A DNA stretch of 64,000 bases from Leifsonia virtsii (GTDB lineage Bacteria > Actinomycetota > Actinomycetes > Actinomycetales > Microbacteriaceae): NCBI RefSeq assembly GCF_030433675.1, contig NZ_JAROCB010000003.1, positions 434,001 to 498,000 of the forward strand. Direction: 5' to 3'. The notes under the pieces are model-generated. The model did no database searches. It was not told where the DNA came from and saw nothing but the letters and a program-made list of their open reading frames with translations. Shown piece after piece: positions 41,088 to 48,948 of this stretch. The number at the start of each line of letters is the position of its first letter. Position 1 is the stretch's first letter. The translations under genes were made by a program, and so were the position numbers.

Positions 41088-41531
41088 TTACTGGTTGGCG
41101 GTGACGGCGTAGGTGACCGAGACGCCGGGGGTGCCGACGGCGACCGTGTACTTGTCGTTGCTGTAGACGGCCTTGCTGTCGGTGGCGCCGGGCTGCACGG
41201 TGTAGCCCTTGGCCTCCAGCTGCGACTTCGCCTCGGCGAAGCCGTCCTTGCCCTTCGGCTGGACCGTCACGGACCAGCCGTTGTCCTTGTCGCCGCGGGC
41301 GACCACGACCGTGCCGTCGACGAGGGGCACGTCGTCCTTCGGGAAGTCGGAGGGGAGCTCCTCCGAGGTCGCCTCGTCCGAGGAGCCAGCGGCCTGCGTC
41401 GAGGACGACGACGACCCGGGCGTCTGCGGTGTGACGTAGTTGCTGTTTCCGTCGCTGGAGCACGCGGCCAGCGAACCGATGGTGAGGGCCGCGACGATGG
41501 CGGCAGGAACGAACGGATTACGTGTGCGCAT
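41088..41531 (-). CDS. Lipoprotein of unknown function
   Basis: A 147-residue predicted lipoprotein. The signal is MRTRNPFVPAAIVAALTIG with lipobox SLAAC, Cys at about residue 24. A Ser/Gln/Thr-rich linker (about 25-60) follows. The C-terminal domain of about 85 residues (VPLVDGTVVVARGDKDNGW, FAEAKSQLEAKGYTVQP, YTVAVGTPGVSVTYAVTANQ) looks like a small alpha/beta fold. No family was recognised. ATG at 41531 was chosen because it starts the signal peptide. It stands alone, convergent with the MtlR-like gene. Confidence 0.8.
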   Translation of the reverse strand: MRTRNPFVPAAIVAALTIGSLAACSSDGNSNYVTPQTPGSSSSSTQAAGSSDEATSEELPSDFPKDDVPLVDGTVVVARGDKDNGWSVTVQPKGKDGFAEAKSQLEAKGYTVQPGATDSKAVYSNDKYTVAVGTPGVSVTYAVTANQ

Positions 41532-41653
41532 GGTGATCCCTAGTGCTGTATGAGGTGCGGTATCGCAACCATCCACCCTACCCCGGCGGCCCGGCCGAAC
41601 ACGAGCAGGTTTGGAGAAGCGGCCGGCCCTGCCCGGTCCTTAGCGTGAAGGGC

Positions 41654-42274
41654 ATGACGACAATCGAAGCGGTCACCCTCGAGGTGGCAGACGAAGCATC
41701 CGCCGCAGCCTTCTACCGCGAGGCCTTCGGCCTCGACGGCCGGGTGCGGGTCAGGCAGTCCGACGCGCCGACGGAGGGGTTCCGAGGGTTCACCCTCTCG
41801 CTCACGGTCTCCCAGCCGGGCGACGCCGCAGCGCTCCTCGACGCGGCCGCGGCTGCGGGGGCGCACGTGATCAAGCCGCCCGCCAAGTCCCTCTGGGGCT
41901 TCGGCGGCACGGTCCAGGCGCCGGACGGCACCATCTGGAAGGTCGCGACCAGCGCCAAGAAGGACACCCGTCCGGCAGAGCGCCGGTTCGACGGCATCGT
42001 GCTCCTGCTCGGCGCGGAGGACGTGGGAGCGAGCAAGCGCTTCTACGTCGAGCACGGCCTGACGCCCGGCAAGAGCTTCGGCTCGTACGTCGAGTTCGAC
42101 ACCGGCGCCTCGCCCATCAAGCTGGGCCTCTACAAGCGCCGGGCGCTCGCGAAGGACGCGGGCGTCCCGGAGGCCGGTGGCGGGTCGCACCGCGTCGCGA
42201 TCGGCGGCGACGCCGCCTTCACCGACCCGGACGGCTTCGCCTGGGAGGTGCTCAGCCGAGCAGCAGCGAACTGA
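41654..42274 (+). CDS. VOC (glyoxalase/dioxygenase) superfamily protein
   Basis: A 206-residue protein with two beta-alpha-beta-beta-beta modules of the vicinal oxygen chelate fold. The first starts IEAVTLEVADEASAAAFYREAFGL, and the second FDGIVLLLGAEDVGASKRFYVEHGL. The usual metal ligands (His/Glu) are not all present: the first strand has no His, and the late acidic ligand in FAWEVL is the clearest. It may be a binding protein rather than an enzyme. ATG at 41654 was preferred over an upstream TTG-type extension. Its end overlaps the HAD gene by 23 bp. Confidence 0.82.
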   Translation: MTTIEAVTLEVADEASAAAFYREAFGLDGRVRVRQSDAPTEGFRGFTLSLTVSQPGDAAALLDAAAAAGAHVIKPPAKSLWGFGGTVQAPDGTIWKVATSAKKDTRPAERRFDGIVLLLGAEDVGASKRFYVEHGLTPGKSFGSYVEFDTGASPIKLGLYKRRALAKDAGVPEAGGGSHRVAIGGDAAFTDPDGFAWEVLSRAAAN

Positions 42275-42929
42275 GCTGGTCGGCGGAGTGCACGACGGCG
42301 ATCGCGCCGGCCGCCTCGGCGGGGGAGCCGTAGCCCCACTCGACGAGGATGGTCGGCAGGCCGTGCGCGCCGGCGCCCTCGACGTCGTACTGCCGGTCGC
42401 CGACCATGACGGTGTGCTCGAGGTCGACGCCGCGCTCGCCGAGCCGGCGGAGGGCCTCGGCCACGACGTCCGCCTTCGCGCTGCGGCTCTCGTCCTCCGT
42501 CGCGCCGGTGATGACGTCGAAGAACTGCGCCAGCCCGAAGTGCTCCAGGATGCGCGTGGCCTGCGCCTCCGGCTTGCTCGTCGCGATCGCGAGCGGGATG
42601 CCGGCGCCGTGCAGCCGCTCCAGCAGCCCGCGGACGCCGGGGAACACCGCCGAGTCGAAGGCGCCGTGCTCCGCGTAGTCGGCGCGGTAGACGTCGAGCG
42701 CGTGCCGTGCGGCCTGCTCCGTCATCCCTCCGATGCTCTGCAGCGAGTCGAGCAGCGGCGGCCCGACGTACTCGATCAGCTGGGTGGGGGAGGGGACCGG
42801 CTGTCCGAGCGTCGCGAACATGCGCGCGAGGGACGAGGTGATGCCGGGGGCGGAGTCGGTGAGGGTGCCGTCGAGGTCGAACAGGATGCAGGTCCAGGTC
42901 CGGGTGACGGTGGTGGTCGGGTTGGTCAT
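42252..42929 (-). CDS. HAD family hydrolase (phosphoglycolate phosphatase-like)
   Basis: A 225-residue haloacid dehalogenase-type phosphatase. Motif I is CILFDLDGTLTDSAPG with the nucleophile Asp. Motif II is LAIATSKPEAQ, motif III a Lys in RSAKADVVAEALRRLG, and motif IV VMVGDRQYDVEGAGAHG. The cap domain lies between motifs I and II (subclass IA), as in Gph/PgmB and pyrophosphatases. The substrate is not set. It is cytosolic and convergent with the VOC gene. Confidence 0.9.
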   Translation of the reverse strand: MTNPTTTVTRTWTCILFDLDGTLTDSAPGITSSLARMFATLGQPVPSPTQLIEYVGPPLLDSLQSIGGMTEQAARHALDVYRADYAEHGAFDSAVFPGVRGLLERLHGAGIPLAIATSKPEAQATRILEHFGLAQFFDVITGATEDESRSAKADVVAEALRRLGERGVDLEHTVMVGDRQYDVEGAGAHGLPTILVEWGYGSPAEAAGAIAVVHSADQLSSLLLG

Positions 42930-42966
42930 AGCCGTCCTAGCGTATGTCAGGTTCCTGTGCGACCGT

Positions 42967-43392
42967 TCACTGCTCGCCGAGAGCGGACTCGATGTGCGAT
43001 CGGGCGACCACCATGGTGTGGGTCGCGCCAGGGTCGAACTGCACGGCGACGAAGTCGGCGGTGCGGATGAAACCCAGCGCCTCCACGGCAGGCACGATGA
43101 CGGCCTGCACCTTCGCTCCCTCGCCCTCCGCCGACTGGGCGACGGCCGCCCGCAGCGCGTTCATCGAGGTGAACAGGGGCAGCACGGCCTCGCCGGTCGT
43201 CGAGCTGATCGTGCGCAGCCGTGTGTCCTGCGGCGTCGAGCCGGTCACGTCGACCACCAGGCCGCCCTTCACCGCGGCGGCGAGCAGCGCGTCCAGGTTC
43301 TCCAGGGTCGGCTCGGCGGCGATGGCCGTGAGCGCCTTGCGGACCGGGACGTTCTCGTAGCTCTGCGGGAACCGGGGCTTCAGCTGCGCCAT
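42967..43392 (-). CDS. SseB family protein coupled to nucS
   Basis: A 141-residue protein resembling the SseB N-terminal domain family. It starts AQLKPRFPQSYENVPVRKAL, then LENLDALLAAAVKGGLVVDV, and includes VLPLFTSMNALRAAV, a typical SseB segment (valP.FtS...L). SseB domains occur in enhanced-serine-sensitivity and secretion-related proteins, and their biochemistry is unclear. Its ATG shares one base with the NucS stop (TGATG), so it is translated from the nucS message. Confidence 0.78.
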   Translation of the reverse strand: MAQLKPRFPQSYENVPVRKALTAIAAEPTLENLDALLAAAVKGGLVVDVTGSTPQDTRLRTISSTTGEAVLPLFTSMNALRAAVAQSAEGEGAKVQAVIVPAVEALGFIRTADFVAVQFDPGATHTMVVARSHIESALGEQ

Positions 43393-44087
43393 CAGAACAG
43401 CCTGCTGTCGCTGTCGTCGAGCCCGCGCATCGCGTCGTAGTCGAGCACCAGGCAGCGGATGCCGCGGTCCTCCGCGAGCGTCCTGGCCTGCGGCTTGATC
43501 TCCTGCGCGGCGAACACGCCGGTCACGGGTGCGAGGTGCGGGTCGCGGTTCATCAGCTCCAGGTAGCGGGTGAGCTGCTCGACGCCGTCGATGTCGCCGC
43601 GCCGCTTCAGCTCGACGGCCACGGCGGCGCCGGAGCCGTCGCGCGCCAGGATGTCGACCGGCCCGATCGCGGTCATGTACTCGCGCCGGACCAGCACGTG
43701 GCCGTCGCCGAGCAGGTGGATCTGCTCGGCCAGCAGCTTCTGCAGGTGCGCCTCCACGCCGTCCTTCTGCAGGCCGGGGTCGATGCCGAGATCGTGCGAG
43801 GTGTCGCTCAGGATCTCGTGGATGGACACGACCAGCATGTCGGCCGTCTTCGCCTGGGTGACGCGCCAGACCTCGGTGATCCCCGCCTCCTGCTGCAGCT
43901 CGTCCGGCTGGTCGACGGTCAGCGTGCAGGGCGGGCTCATCCAGTTGAGCGGCTTGTACGACCCGCCGTCGGAGTGGACGAGGAGGCTGCCGTCGGCCTT
44001 CAGCATCAGCAGCCGCGTCGCCAGCGGCAGGTGCGCGCTGAGCCGTCCGGCGTAGTCGACGGAGCAGTTGGCAATGACGAGGCGCAC
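43392..44087 (-). CDS. nucS: Mismatch endonuclease NucS/EndoMS
   Basis: A 231-residue DNA repair nuclease. The N-terminal DNA-binding domain opens [21 protein letters not shown] and the C-terminal RecB-like nuclease domain has Asp145 (GPVDILARD), Glu159 and Lys161 ([10 protein letters not shown]), the D-ExK catalytic set. The C-terminal SRLF fits the beta-clamp-binding tail. NucS cleaves mismatched DNA and serves as the non-canonical mismatch repair in actinobacteria lacking MutS/MutL. GTG start. The SseB-like gene follows directly. Confidence 0.95.
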   Translation of the reverse strand: MRLVIANCSVDYAGRLSAHLPLATRLLMLKADGSLLVHSDGGSYKPLNWMSPPCTLTVDQPDELQQEAGITEVWRVTQAKTADMLVVSIHEILSDTSHDLGIDPGLQKDGVEAHLQKLLAEQIHLLGDGHVLVRREYMTAIGPVDILARDGSGAAVAVELKRRGDIDGVEQLTRYLELMNRDPHLAPVTGVFAAQEIKPQARTLAEDRGIRCLVLDYDAMRGLDDSDSRLF

Positions 44088-44140
44088 CGGAACATCCTAC
44101 GTGGCGACGGCCCCGCGGTGCCGGGTGATTGGATGGGCGC

Positions 44141-45187
44141 ATGACCCGCGAGCTCCTCATCGGCACCTACACCGAGCGTCTCCCGCACGTCGACGGCCAT
44201 GCGGACGGGGTGCTGTCCGCCCGCTTCGACGGCACTCGCCTGAGCGAGCCCGTCGTCGCTGCGCGGGTGCAGAACCCGTCCTGGCTGGCCGTCTCACCGG
44301 ACGGCACGGCGGTGTACGCGGTGAGCGAGACGGAGCCGGACGGCCGCATCGTCGCGTTCGCGCGCTCGTCCGACGGCACCCTGACCGAGCTCGGCTCGGC
44401 GTCGAGCGGCGGACCGTCGCCCGCGCACCTGGTGGTGCATCCGTCCCGTCCGCTGCTCGTCGCGGGCACGTACGGCGGCGGCACGGTCTCGGTCTTCGCC
44501 CTCCGCGAGGACGGCTCGCTCGCCGAGCGCACCGCGTTCGTGCAGCATGAGGGCTCCGGACCCGAGCCGTCGCGACAGGACGGGCCGCACGTCCATCAGC
44601 TCAGCATCGACCCGGTGACCGGCGATGTCGTCGTGGTCGACCTGGGGCTGGGCGAGGTGCGCTGGTACGCGCTGACCGACGACGGCCGGCTGACGCTGCG
44701 CCCGGACGTGACCGTCGTGCTCGGCTCGGCCGGCCCGCGTCACCTCGCGTTCGACGCCGACGGGCGGCACGCCGTGCTGGTCAACGAGCTCGACTCCAGT
44801 GTGGATGTGCTGCGCCGGGACGGCGACCGCTTCGTGCGGGTGCAGAGCACGTCGACGCGGGGGGATGCCGCGAGCGGCGACAACCTGCCGGCGGCCGTGT
44901 GCATCAGCGCGTCGGGCCGGACCGTTCTCGTCAGCAACCGCGGGGACGACACGATCGCGGTGTTCGCCTTCGACCGTGACGCGTCGCGGCTGTCTCTCGT
45001 GGACGTGGTGGAGGTCGGCGGCCGCGCGCCGCGCGACCTCGTGATCGCACCGGACGGCGACCGCGTGCTCGCCGCCTGCCAGGACAGCGACGAGGTGGCC
45101 GTCTTCGCGTTCGACGACGCGTCCCGGACGCTCCGGCCGCTCGGCCGCACGTCCATCCCCACCCCCGTCCGCCTGGCCTTCGTCTGA
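44141..45187 (+). CDS. Lactonase family beta-propeller (6-phosphogluconolactonase-like)
   Basis: A 348-residue seven-bladed propeller of the PF10282 lactonase family (YbhE/Pgl of E. coli). The start is TRELLIGTYTERLPHVDGHADGV. Repeating blades such as NPSWLAVSPDGTAVYAVSET, PAHLVVHPSRPLLVAGTYGGG and GPHVHQLSIDPVTGDVVVVDLG show the fold. Arg and His residues conserved in the active site region (RQDGPHVHQ) are kept. It would hydrolyse 6-phosphogluconolactone or a related lactone in the cytosol. A stand-alone gene. Confidence 0.88.
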   Translation: MTRELLIGTYTERLPHVDGHADGVLSARFDGTRLSEPVVAARVQNPSWLAVSPDGTAVYAVSETEPDGRIVAFARSSDGTLTELGSASSGGPSPAHLVVHPSRPLLVAGTYGGGTVSVFALREDGSLAERTAFVQHEGSGPEPSRQDGPHVHQLSIDPVTGDVVVVDLGLGEVRWYALTDDGRLTLRPDVTVVLGSAGPRHLAFDADGRHAVLVNELDSSVDVLRRDGDRFVRVQSTSTRGDAASGDNLPAAVCISASGRTVLVSNRGDDTIAVFAFDRDASRLSLVDVVEVGGRAPRDLVIAPDGDRVLAACQDSDEVAVFAFDDASRTLRPLGRTSIPTPVRLAFV

Positions 45188-45197
45188 CCCGCGCCGC

Positions 45198-45254
45198 CGA
45201 GTTGCACGTTATGGCGGCTATCCGGCCCGAATAGCAGCCACAACGTGCAACTCG
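45198..45254. terminator. Long hairpin between convergent lactonase and MFS genes
   Basis: Inverted repeat of 24-bp arms (45198-45221 and 45231-45254; left arm begins CGAGTTGCACGTTATGGC) with two mismatches and a 9-base loop. It lies between convergent stop codons at 45187 and 45271. It has no U-run, so it may work as a structural terminator or be a dispersed palindromic element. Confidence 0.7.
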
Positions 45255-45270
45255 ATGCTGGTGAGGCGGG

Positions 45271-46536
45271 TCAGGCGGGGTCGGCAGAGGGGGAGGCGGC
45301 GCGCGCGGAGGCGGGGGCTGCCGGGCGGACGGCGGGGGCGGCGAGGAACGAGGCGATCAGCAGCGCGAGCACGAGGAAGAGTGCGTTCAGGATGCCGAAG
45401 TGCTGGCCCAGGAAGCCGATCAGCGGCGGTCCGGCAAGGAACGCCAGGTAGCCGATGATCGCGACGGCGGAGACGCGCGCGGCGGGGTTCGCGGCGCCGT
45501 CGGCCGCGGCGGACATGCCGAGCGGGAAGCCGAGCGACACCCCGAAGCCCCAGAGCACCGTCCCGATCACGACCAGCCACAGCGGGCCGCCGAGGATGAA
45601 CAGCACCAGCCCGACCGCGCCCATCCCGGCGGTGATGCGGATGGCGGCGACGCGGCCGATCCTGTCCACGACCGGGCCGCCGACCACGCGGCCGACCGTC
45701 ATGGCGACGACGAAGAAGCCGAACACCACGGCGCCCACCGAGTTCTCCTGACCGTGGCCGTCGACGACCGCCAGCGAGATCCAGTCGTTCGCCGAGCCCT
45801 CGCCGAACGCCATCCCGAGCATCACGACGCCGATCAGGATGAGGCGCCAGTCCGCCCACACCGCCAGCGTCGCGCGCATGCGCTCGCCGAACGGGATCTT
45901 CTCGGTCGGGCCCGCGTCGTCTCCCAGGTCCGCTTCCCGCGGGATGAACCGCACGGCCACCACCGCGATCACGACGACCACGACGGCGATCCCGACCAGG
46001 TGCCACACCACCGGCACACCGAGCGCCGCGGCAGCCGCGCCGACGCCGGCGCCGAGCACCGTGCCGAGGCTGAAGCACGCGTGCATCAGCGGCAGCAGGG
46101 TCTTGCCGATCTCGCGCTCGACCGCGGTGGCCTCCACGTTCATCATCACGTCGACCATGCCGTTGCCGAAGCCGAGCAGGATGAGGCCGATCGCGACCGA
46201 CGGGATCGAGTGGAACAGCGTCGCTCCGGTGCCGATGAGCAGCACGCCGACGGCGACGATGCCCAGCCCGGCCACCATCCCGCGATGCGGACCGAACCGC
46301 ACGAGCAGCGGCGACGCCACCGTCAGGCCGAGGATGGCGCCGACCGACATCCCGAGGATGAGCAGGCCGACGGCCGCCGGGTCCTTGCCGAGCCCGAGGT
46401 CGTCGCGGATTCCCGGGATGCGGGCCACCCAGGTGGCGAGCGCGAGGCCGGAGAGGATGAAGATGACGAAGACCGCGTTGCGCCAGGCGGTGAGCTCCCT
46501 GTGGGAGCGCGTGGTGGTCGGGGTCGGCTGTGACAT
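45271..46536 (-). CDS. MFS transporter with LacI-adjacent control
   Basis: A 421-residue twelve-helix major facilitator. The start is AWRNAVFVIFILSGLALATWVARIPGIRDDLGL. The pattern of WVARIPGIRDDLGLGKD, GLLILGMSVGAILGLTVASPLLVRFG and FGNGMVDVMMNVEATAVEREIGKTLLPLMHACFSLGTVLGA is that of the FucP-like/YbjJ group. The gene is divergent from a LacI regulator with a 28-bp perfect palindrome between them, so it is almost certainly repressed by it. The C-terminal 20 residues are Ala/Pro/Ser-rich. A sugar or sugar-derivative substrate is inferred. Confidence 0.9.
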   Translation of the reverse strand: MSQPTPTTTRSHRELTAWRNAVFVIFILSGLALATWVARIPGIRDDLGLGKDPAAVGLLILGMSVGAILGLTVASPLLVRFGPHRGMVAGLGIVAVGVLLIGTGATLFHSIPSVAIGLILLGFGNGMVDVMMNVEATAVEREIGKTLLPLMHACFSLGTVLGAGVGAAAAALGVPVVWHLVGIAVVVVVIAVVAVRFIPREADLGDDAGPTEKIPFGERMRATLAVWADWRLILIGVVMLGMAFGEGSANDWISLAVVDGHGQENSVGAVVFGFFVVAMTVGRVVGGPVVDRIGRVAAIRITAGMGAVGLVLFILGGPLWLVVIGTVLWGFGVSLGFPLGMSAAADGAANPAARVSAVAIIGYLAFLAGPPLIGFLGQHFGILNALFLVLALLIASFLAAPAVRPAAPASARAASPSADPA

Positions 46537-46563
46537 CGGCGTCTTCCTGGGTGTTTCGGTGGC

Positions 46564-46591
46564 TCGAATCGTTTCGATCGAAACGATTCGA
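46564..46591. promoter_or_regulatory. 28-bp perfect palindrome, LacI operator
   Basis: A perfect palindrome whose left half is TCGAATCGTTTCGA and right half its exact complement. It lies 14 bp before the LacI start codon and 27 bp from the MFS start. The central and flanking half-sites contain the AAnCGnTT pattern typical of LacI-family operators, so two dimers could bind overlapping faces. Confidence 0.85.
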
Positions 46592-46605
46592 CTAAGCTAT
46601 CACAT

Positions 46606-47676
46606 GTGAATGAACCCAGCACAGCCCCCGCGGGCTCCCGGCCCACCCTGGCCGCGGTCGCCCGCCTGGCAGGCGTGTCCAACTCGACCGCGTCCCTGGC
46701 CTTCTCCGGCACGGGCCCGGTCTCCGAGGCTACACGCGAGCGCGTGCTCGCCGCGGCGAAGCGCCTCAACTACGCCGGACCCGACCCGAGGGCGCGCTCG
46801 CTGCGCCGCGGCCGGTCCGGCATCGTGGGCGTCGTGATGGAGGAGCGGGTGCGCGACGCGTTCCGCGACCCGATCAAGATCGCCCTGCTCGACGGCATCA
46901 CGGAGGAGATCGCCGGCATCGACGCCGGCCTGCTCATCCTCACCGACGCCGGGGAGGCGGCCAAGCGCATCGAGGACGCCCCGATGGACGCGGTGGTGCT
47001 GGTCGGCTGCAGCCCACGGCTCGACGAGTCGGTCGCAATGCTCCGGCAGCGCGGCATCCCGCTCGTGGCGATCGAGGGCGACCCGGCCGACGGCGTCCCC
47101 ACCATCGGCCAGGACAACCGCGAGGCGACCCGCACCGCCGCCCAGCACCTCTACGACCTCGGCCACCGCGACGTCGCGATCGTCACCCTGTCGCTGACCC
47201 GCGACCGGGCCCGCGGCGCCCTGACGCCGGAGCGCCTGGCCGCCGCGAGCTCCACCACAGCACTGGACCGGCTGCGCGGCGCCCGCGACGTCTTCCCCGA
47301 CGCCGGTGGCTGGGTGACGCGGGGCTCGTTCGTCGAGGAGGGCCGCGCGGCCGGGCGCGCACTGCTCGCCGACGCCCGCTCGCGGCCCACCGCGATCATC
47401 GCGCAGAGCGACCTTCTCGCGGCCGGCGTCATCCGCGCCGCCGAGGAGCTCGGCCTGGAGGTGCCGGGGGATGTCAGTGTCGTCGGCTTCGACGGAGTGC
47501 GCGTCGACGGCCTCTGGCCCTACGACCTCACGACCCTGGTGCAGCCGGCCGTCGACAAGGGCCGTGCGGCCGGGCGGGCGGTGGTCGAGATGCTGGAGGG
47601 CGAGGAGCCGCATCCCGCCGTCTTCACCAGCGTCTTCCACCAGGGCAACACCACCGCCGCGCCGCGGGCGCACTGA
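46606..47676 (+). CDS. LacI family transcriptional regulator
   Basis: A 356-residue regulator. The helix-turn-helix and hinge are RPTLAAVARLAGVSNSTASLAFSGTGPVSEATRERVLAAAKRLNY (residues 12-58), followed by a periplasmic-binding-type effector domain (GIVGVVMEERVRDAF, VGCSPRLDESVAML, PTAIIAQSDLLAAGVI, VSVVGFDGVRVDGLWPYDLTTLVQP). The GTG start is 14 bp after the palindromic operator, so the gene is probably autoregulated. It likely controls the divergent MFS gene and perhaps the M20 hydrolase 47 bp downstream. The effector is unknown. Confidence 0.93.
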   Translation: MNEPSTAPAGSRPTLAAVARLAGVSNSTASLAFSGTGPVSEATRERVLAAAKRLNYAGPDPRARSLRRGRSGIVGVVMEERVRDAFRDPIKIALLDGITEEIAGIDAGLLILTDAGEAAKRIEDAPMDAVVLVGCSPRLDESVAMLRQRGIPLVAIEGDPADGVPTIGQDNREATRTAAQHLYDLGHRDVAIVTLSLTRDRARGALTPERLAAASSTTALDRLRGARDVFPDAGGWVTRGSFVEEGRAAGRALLADARSRPTAIIAQSDLLAAGVIRAAEELGLEVPGDVSVVGFDGVRVDGLWPYDLTTLVQPAVDKGRAAGRAVVEMLEGEEPHPAVFTSVFHQGNTTAAPRAH

Positions 47677-47723
47677 CCGCGGGTGCCGTGAGTCGCCGGA
47701 TGCACGGGTCGTAGGCTGGCGGC

Positions 47724-48932
47724 ATGGATCTCGAAGCGCTCTACCGCGACCTGCACGCCCACCCCGAGCTCGCCTTCACCGAGCACCGCACAGCCGGCAT
47801 CGTCGCCGAGCGGCTGAGAGACCTCGGCCTCGACGTCCACACCGGCATCGCGACGACAGGCGTCGTCGGCGTGCTCCGCAACGGAGAGGGCCCGACGGTG
47901 CTGCTGCGGGCCGACATGGACGCGCTCCCGGTCCGCGAGCAGACCGGACTGCCGTGGGCCTCGACCGAGACGGTGACCGACGAGGCGGGCAACACCGTGC
48001 CGCTCATGCACGCGTGCGGGCACGACATCCACATCACCTGCCTCCTCGGCGCCGTCGAGGCGCTGCAGGCGTCGCAGGACGAGTGGTCGGGAACCCTCGT
48101 CGCACTCTTCCAGCCGGCGGAGGAGCACGGCGGCGGAGCGCAGGTCATGGTCGACGACGGCCTGTACGAGAAGGTGCCGGTGCCGGATGTGGTGCTCGGC
48201 CAGCACGTGCTCCCGGCCCCGGCCGGGATGGTCGGCGCGCATCCGGGTGCGGCCATGGCGGCGGTCGACACCATGGAGGTCACCCTCCACGGCCGCGGAG
48301 GCCACGGTTCGCGTCCCGAGACGACCATCGACCCGGTCGTCATGGCTGCGGCGACCGTCATGCGGTTGCAGGGCGTCGTGTCGCGCGAAATCGCGCCCCA
48401 CGACACGGCCGTCGTCACGGTCGGCAGCCTGCACGCCGGCACCAAGAACAACATCATCGCGGCGGAGGCGACGCTCGGCATCAGCGTGCGGAGCTTCAAC
48501 GAGGAGGTGCGGCAGCGCGTGCTCGACGGCGTGCACCGCGTCATCGCGGCGGAGTCGCAGGCCTCCGGTGCGCCGAAGGAGCCGGACCTGGAGTGGGGCG
48601 AGCGCTACCCGGTCACCGTCAACGACCCCGAGTCGACCGCGCGGGTCAACGCCGCGTTCGCCGCGGAGTTCGGCGAGGACAAGGTGCTGCACCCCGGCGC
48701 GCTGTCCGGCAGCGAGGACGTCGGCAACCTGGCGACCGCGGCAGGCGCGCCGCTCGTCTACTGGATGCTCGGCGGCGCCGACCCGGAGACCGTGCTGCGG
48801 GCGCTGGCCGCGGGGACGGCGGACACCGATATCCCGTCGAACCATTCGCCGTTCTTCGCGCCGATCCCGCAGCCCACGATCGACACCGGCGTGCGTGCGC
48901 TCGTGGTCGCCGCCCGGGAGTGGCTGGCGTAA
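47724..48932 (+). CDS. M20 family amidohydrolase (aminoacylase/IAA-amino acid hydrolase type)
   Basis: A 402-residue metallo-amidohydrolase. Metal-binding motifs are VLLRADMDALPVRE, MHACGHDIHIT and PAEEHGGGAQVMVDDGL. The dimerisation (lid) domain contains GRGGHGSRPETTIDP. The final conserved His is in SNHSPFF near residue 372. It hydrolyses an N-acyl amino acid or similar amide in the cytosol. It follows the LacI gene on the same strand by 47 bp and may share its regulation. Confidence 0.92.
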   Translation: MDLEALYRDLHAHPELAFTEHRTAGIVAERLRDLGLDVHTGIATTGVVGVLRNGEGPTVLLRADMDALPVREQTGLPWASTETVTDEAGNTVPLMHACGHDIHITCLLGAVEALQASQDEWSGTLVALFQPAEEHGGGAQVMVDDGLYEKVPVPDVVLGQHVLPAPAGMVGAHPGAAMAAVDTMEVTLHGRGGHGSRPETTIDPVVMAAATVMRLQGVVSREIAPHDTAVVTVGSLHAGTKNNIIAAEATLGISVRSFNEEVRQRVLDGVHRVIAAESQASGAPKEPDLEWGERYPVTVNDPESTARVNAAFAAEFGEDKVLHPGALSGSEDVGNLATAAGAPLVYWMLGGADPETVLRALAAGTADTDIPSNHSPFFAPIPQPTIDTGVRALVVAAREWLA

Positions 48933-48948
48933 CCCGCGCATCCATGGG

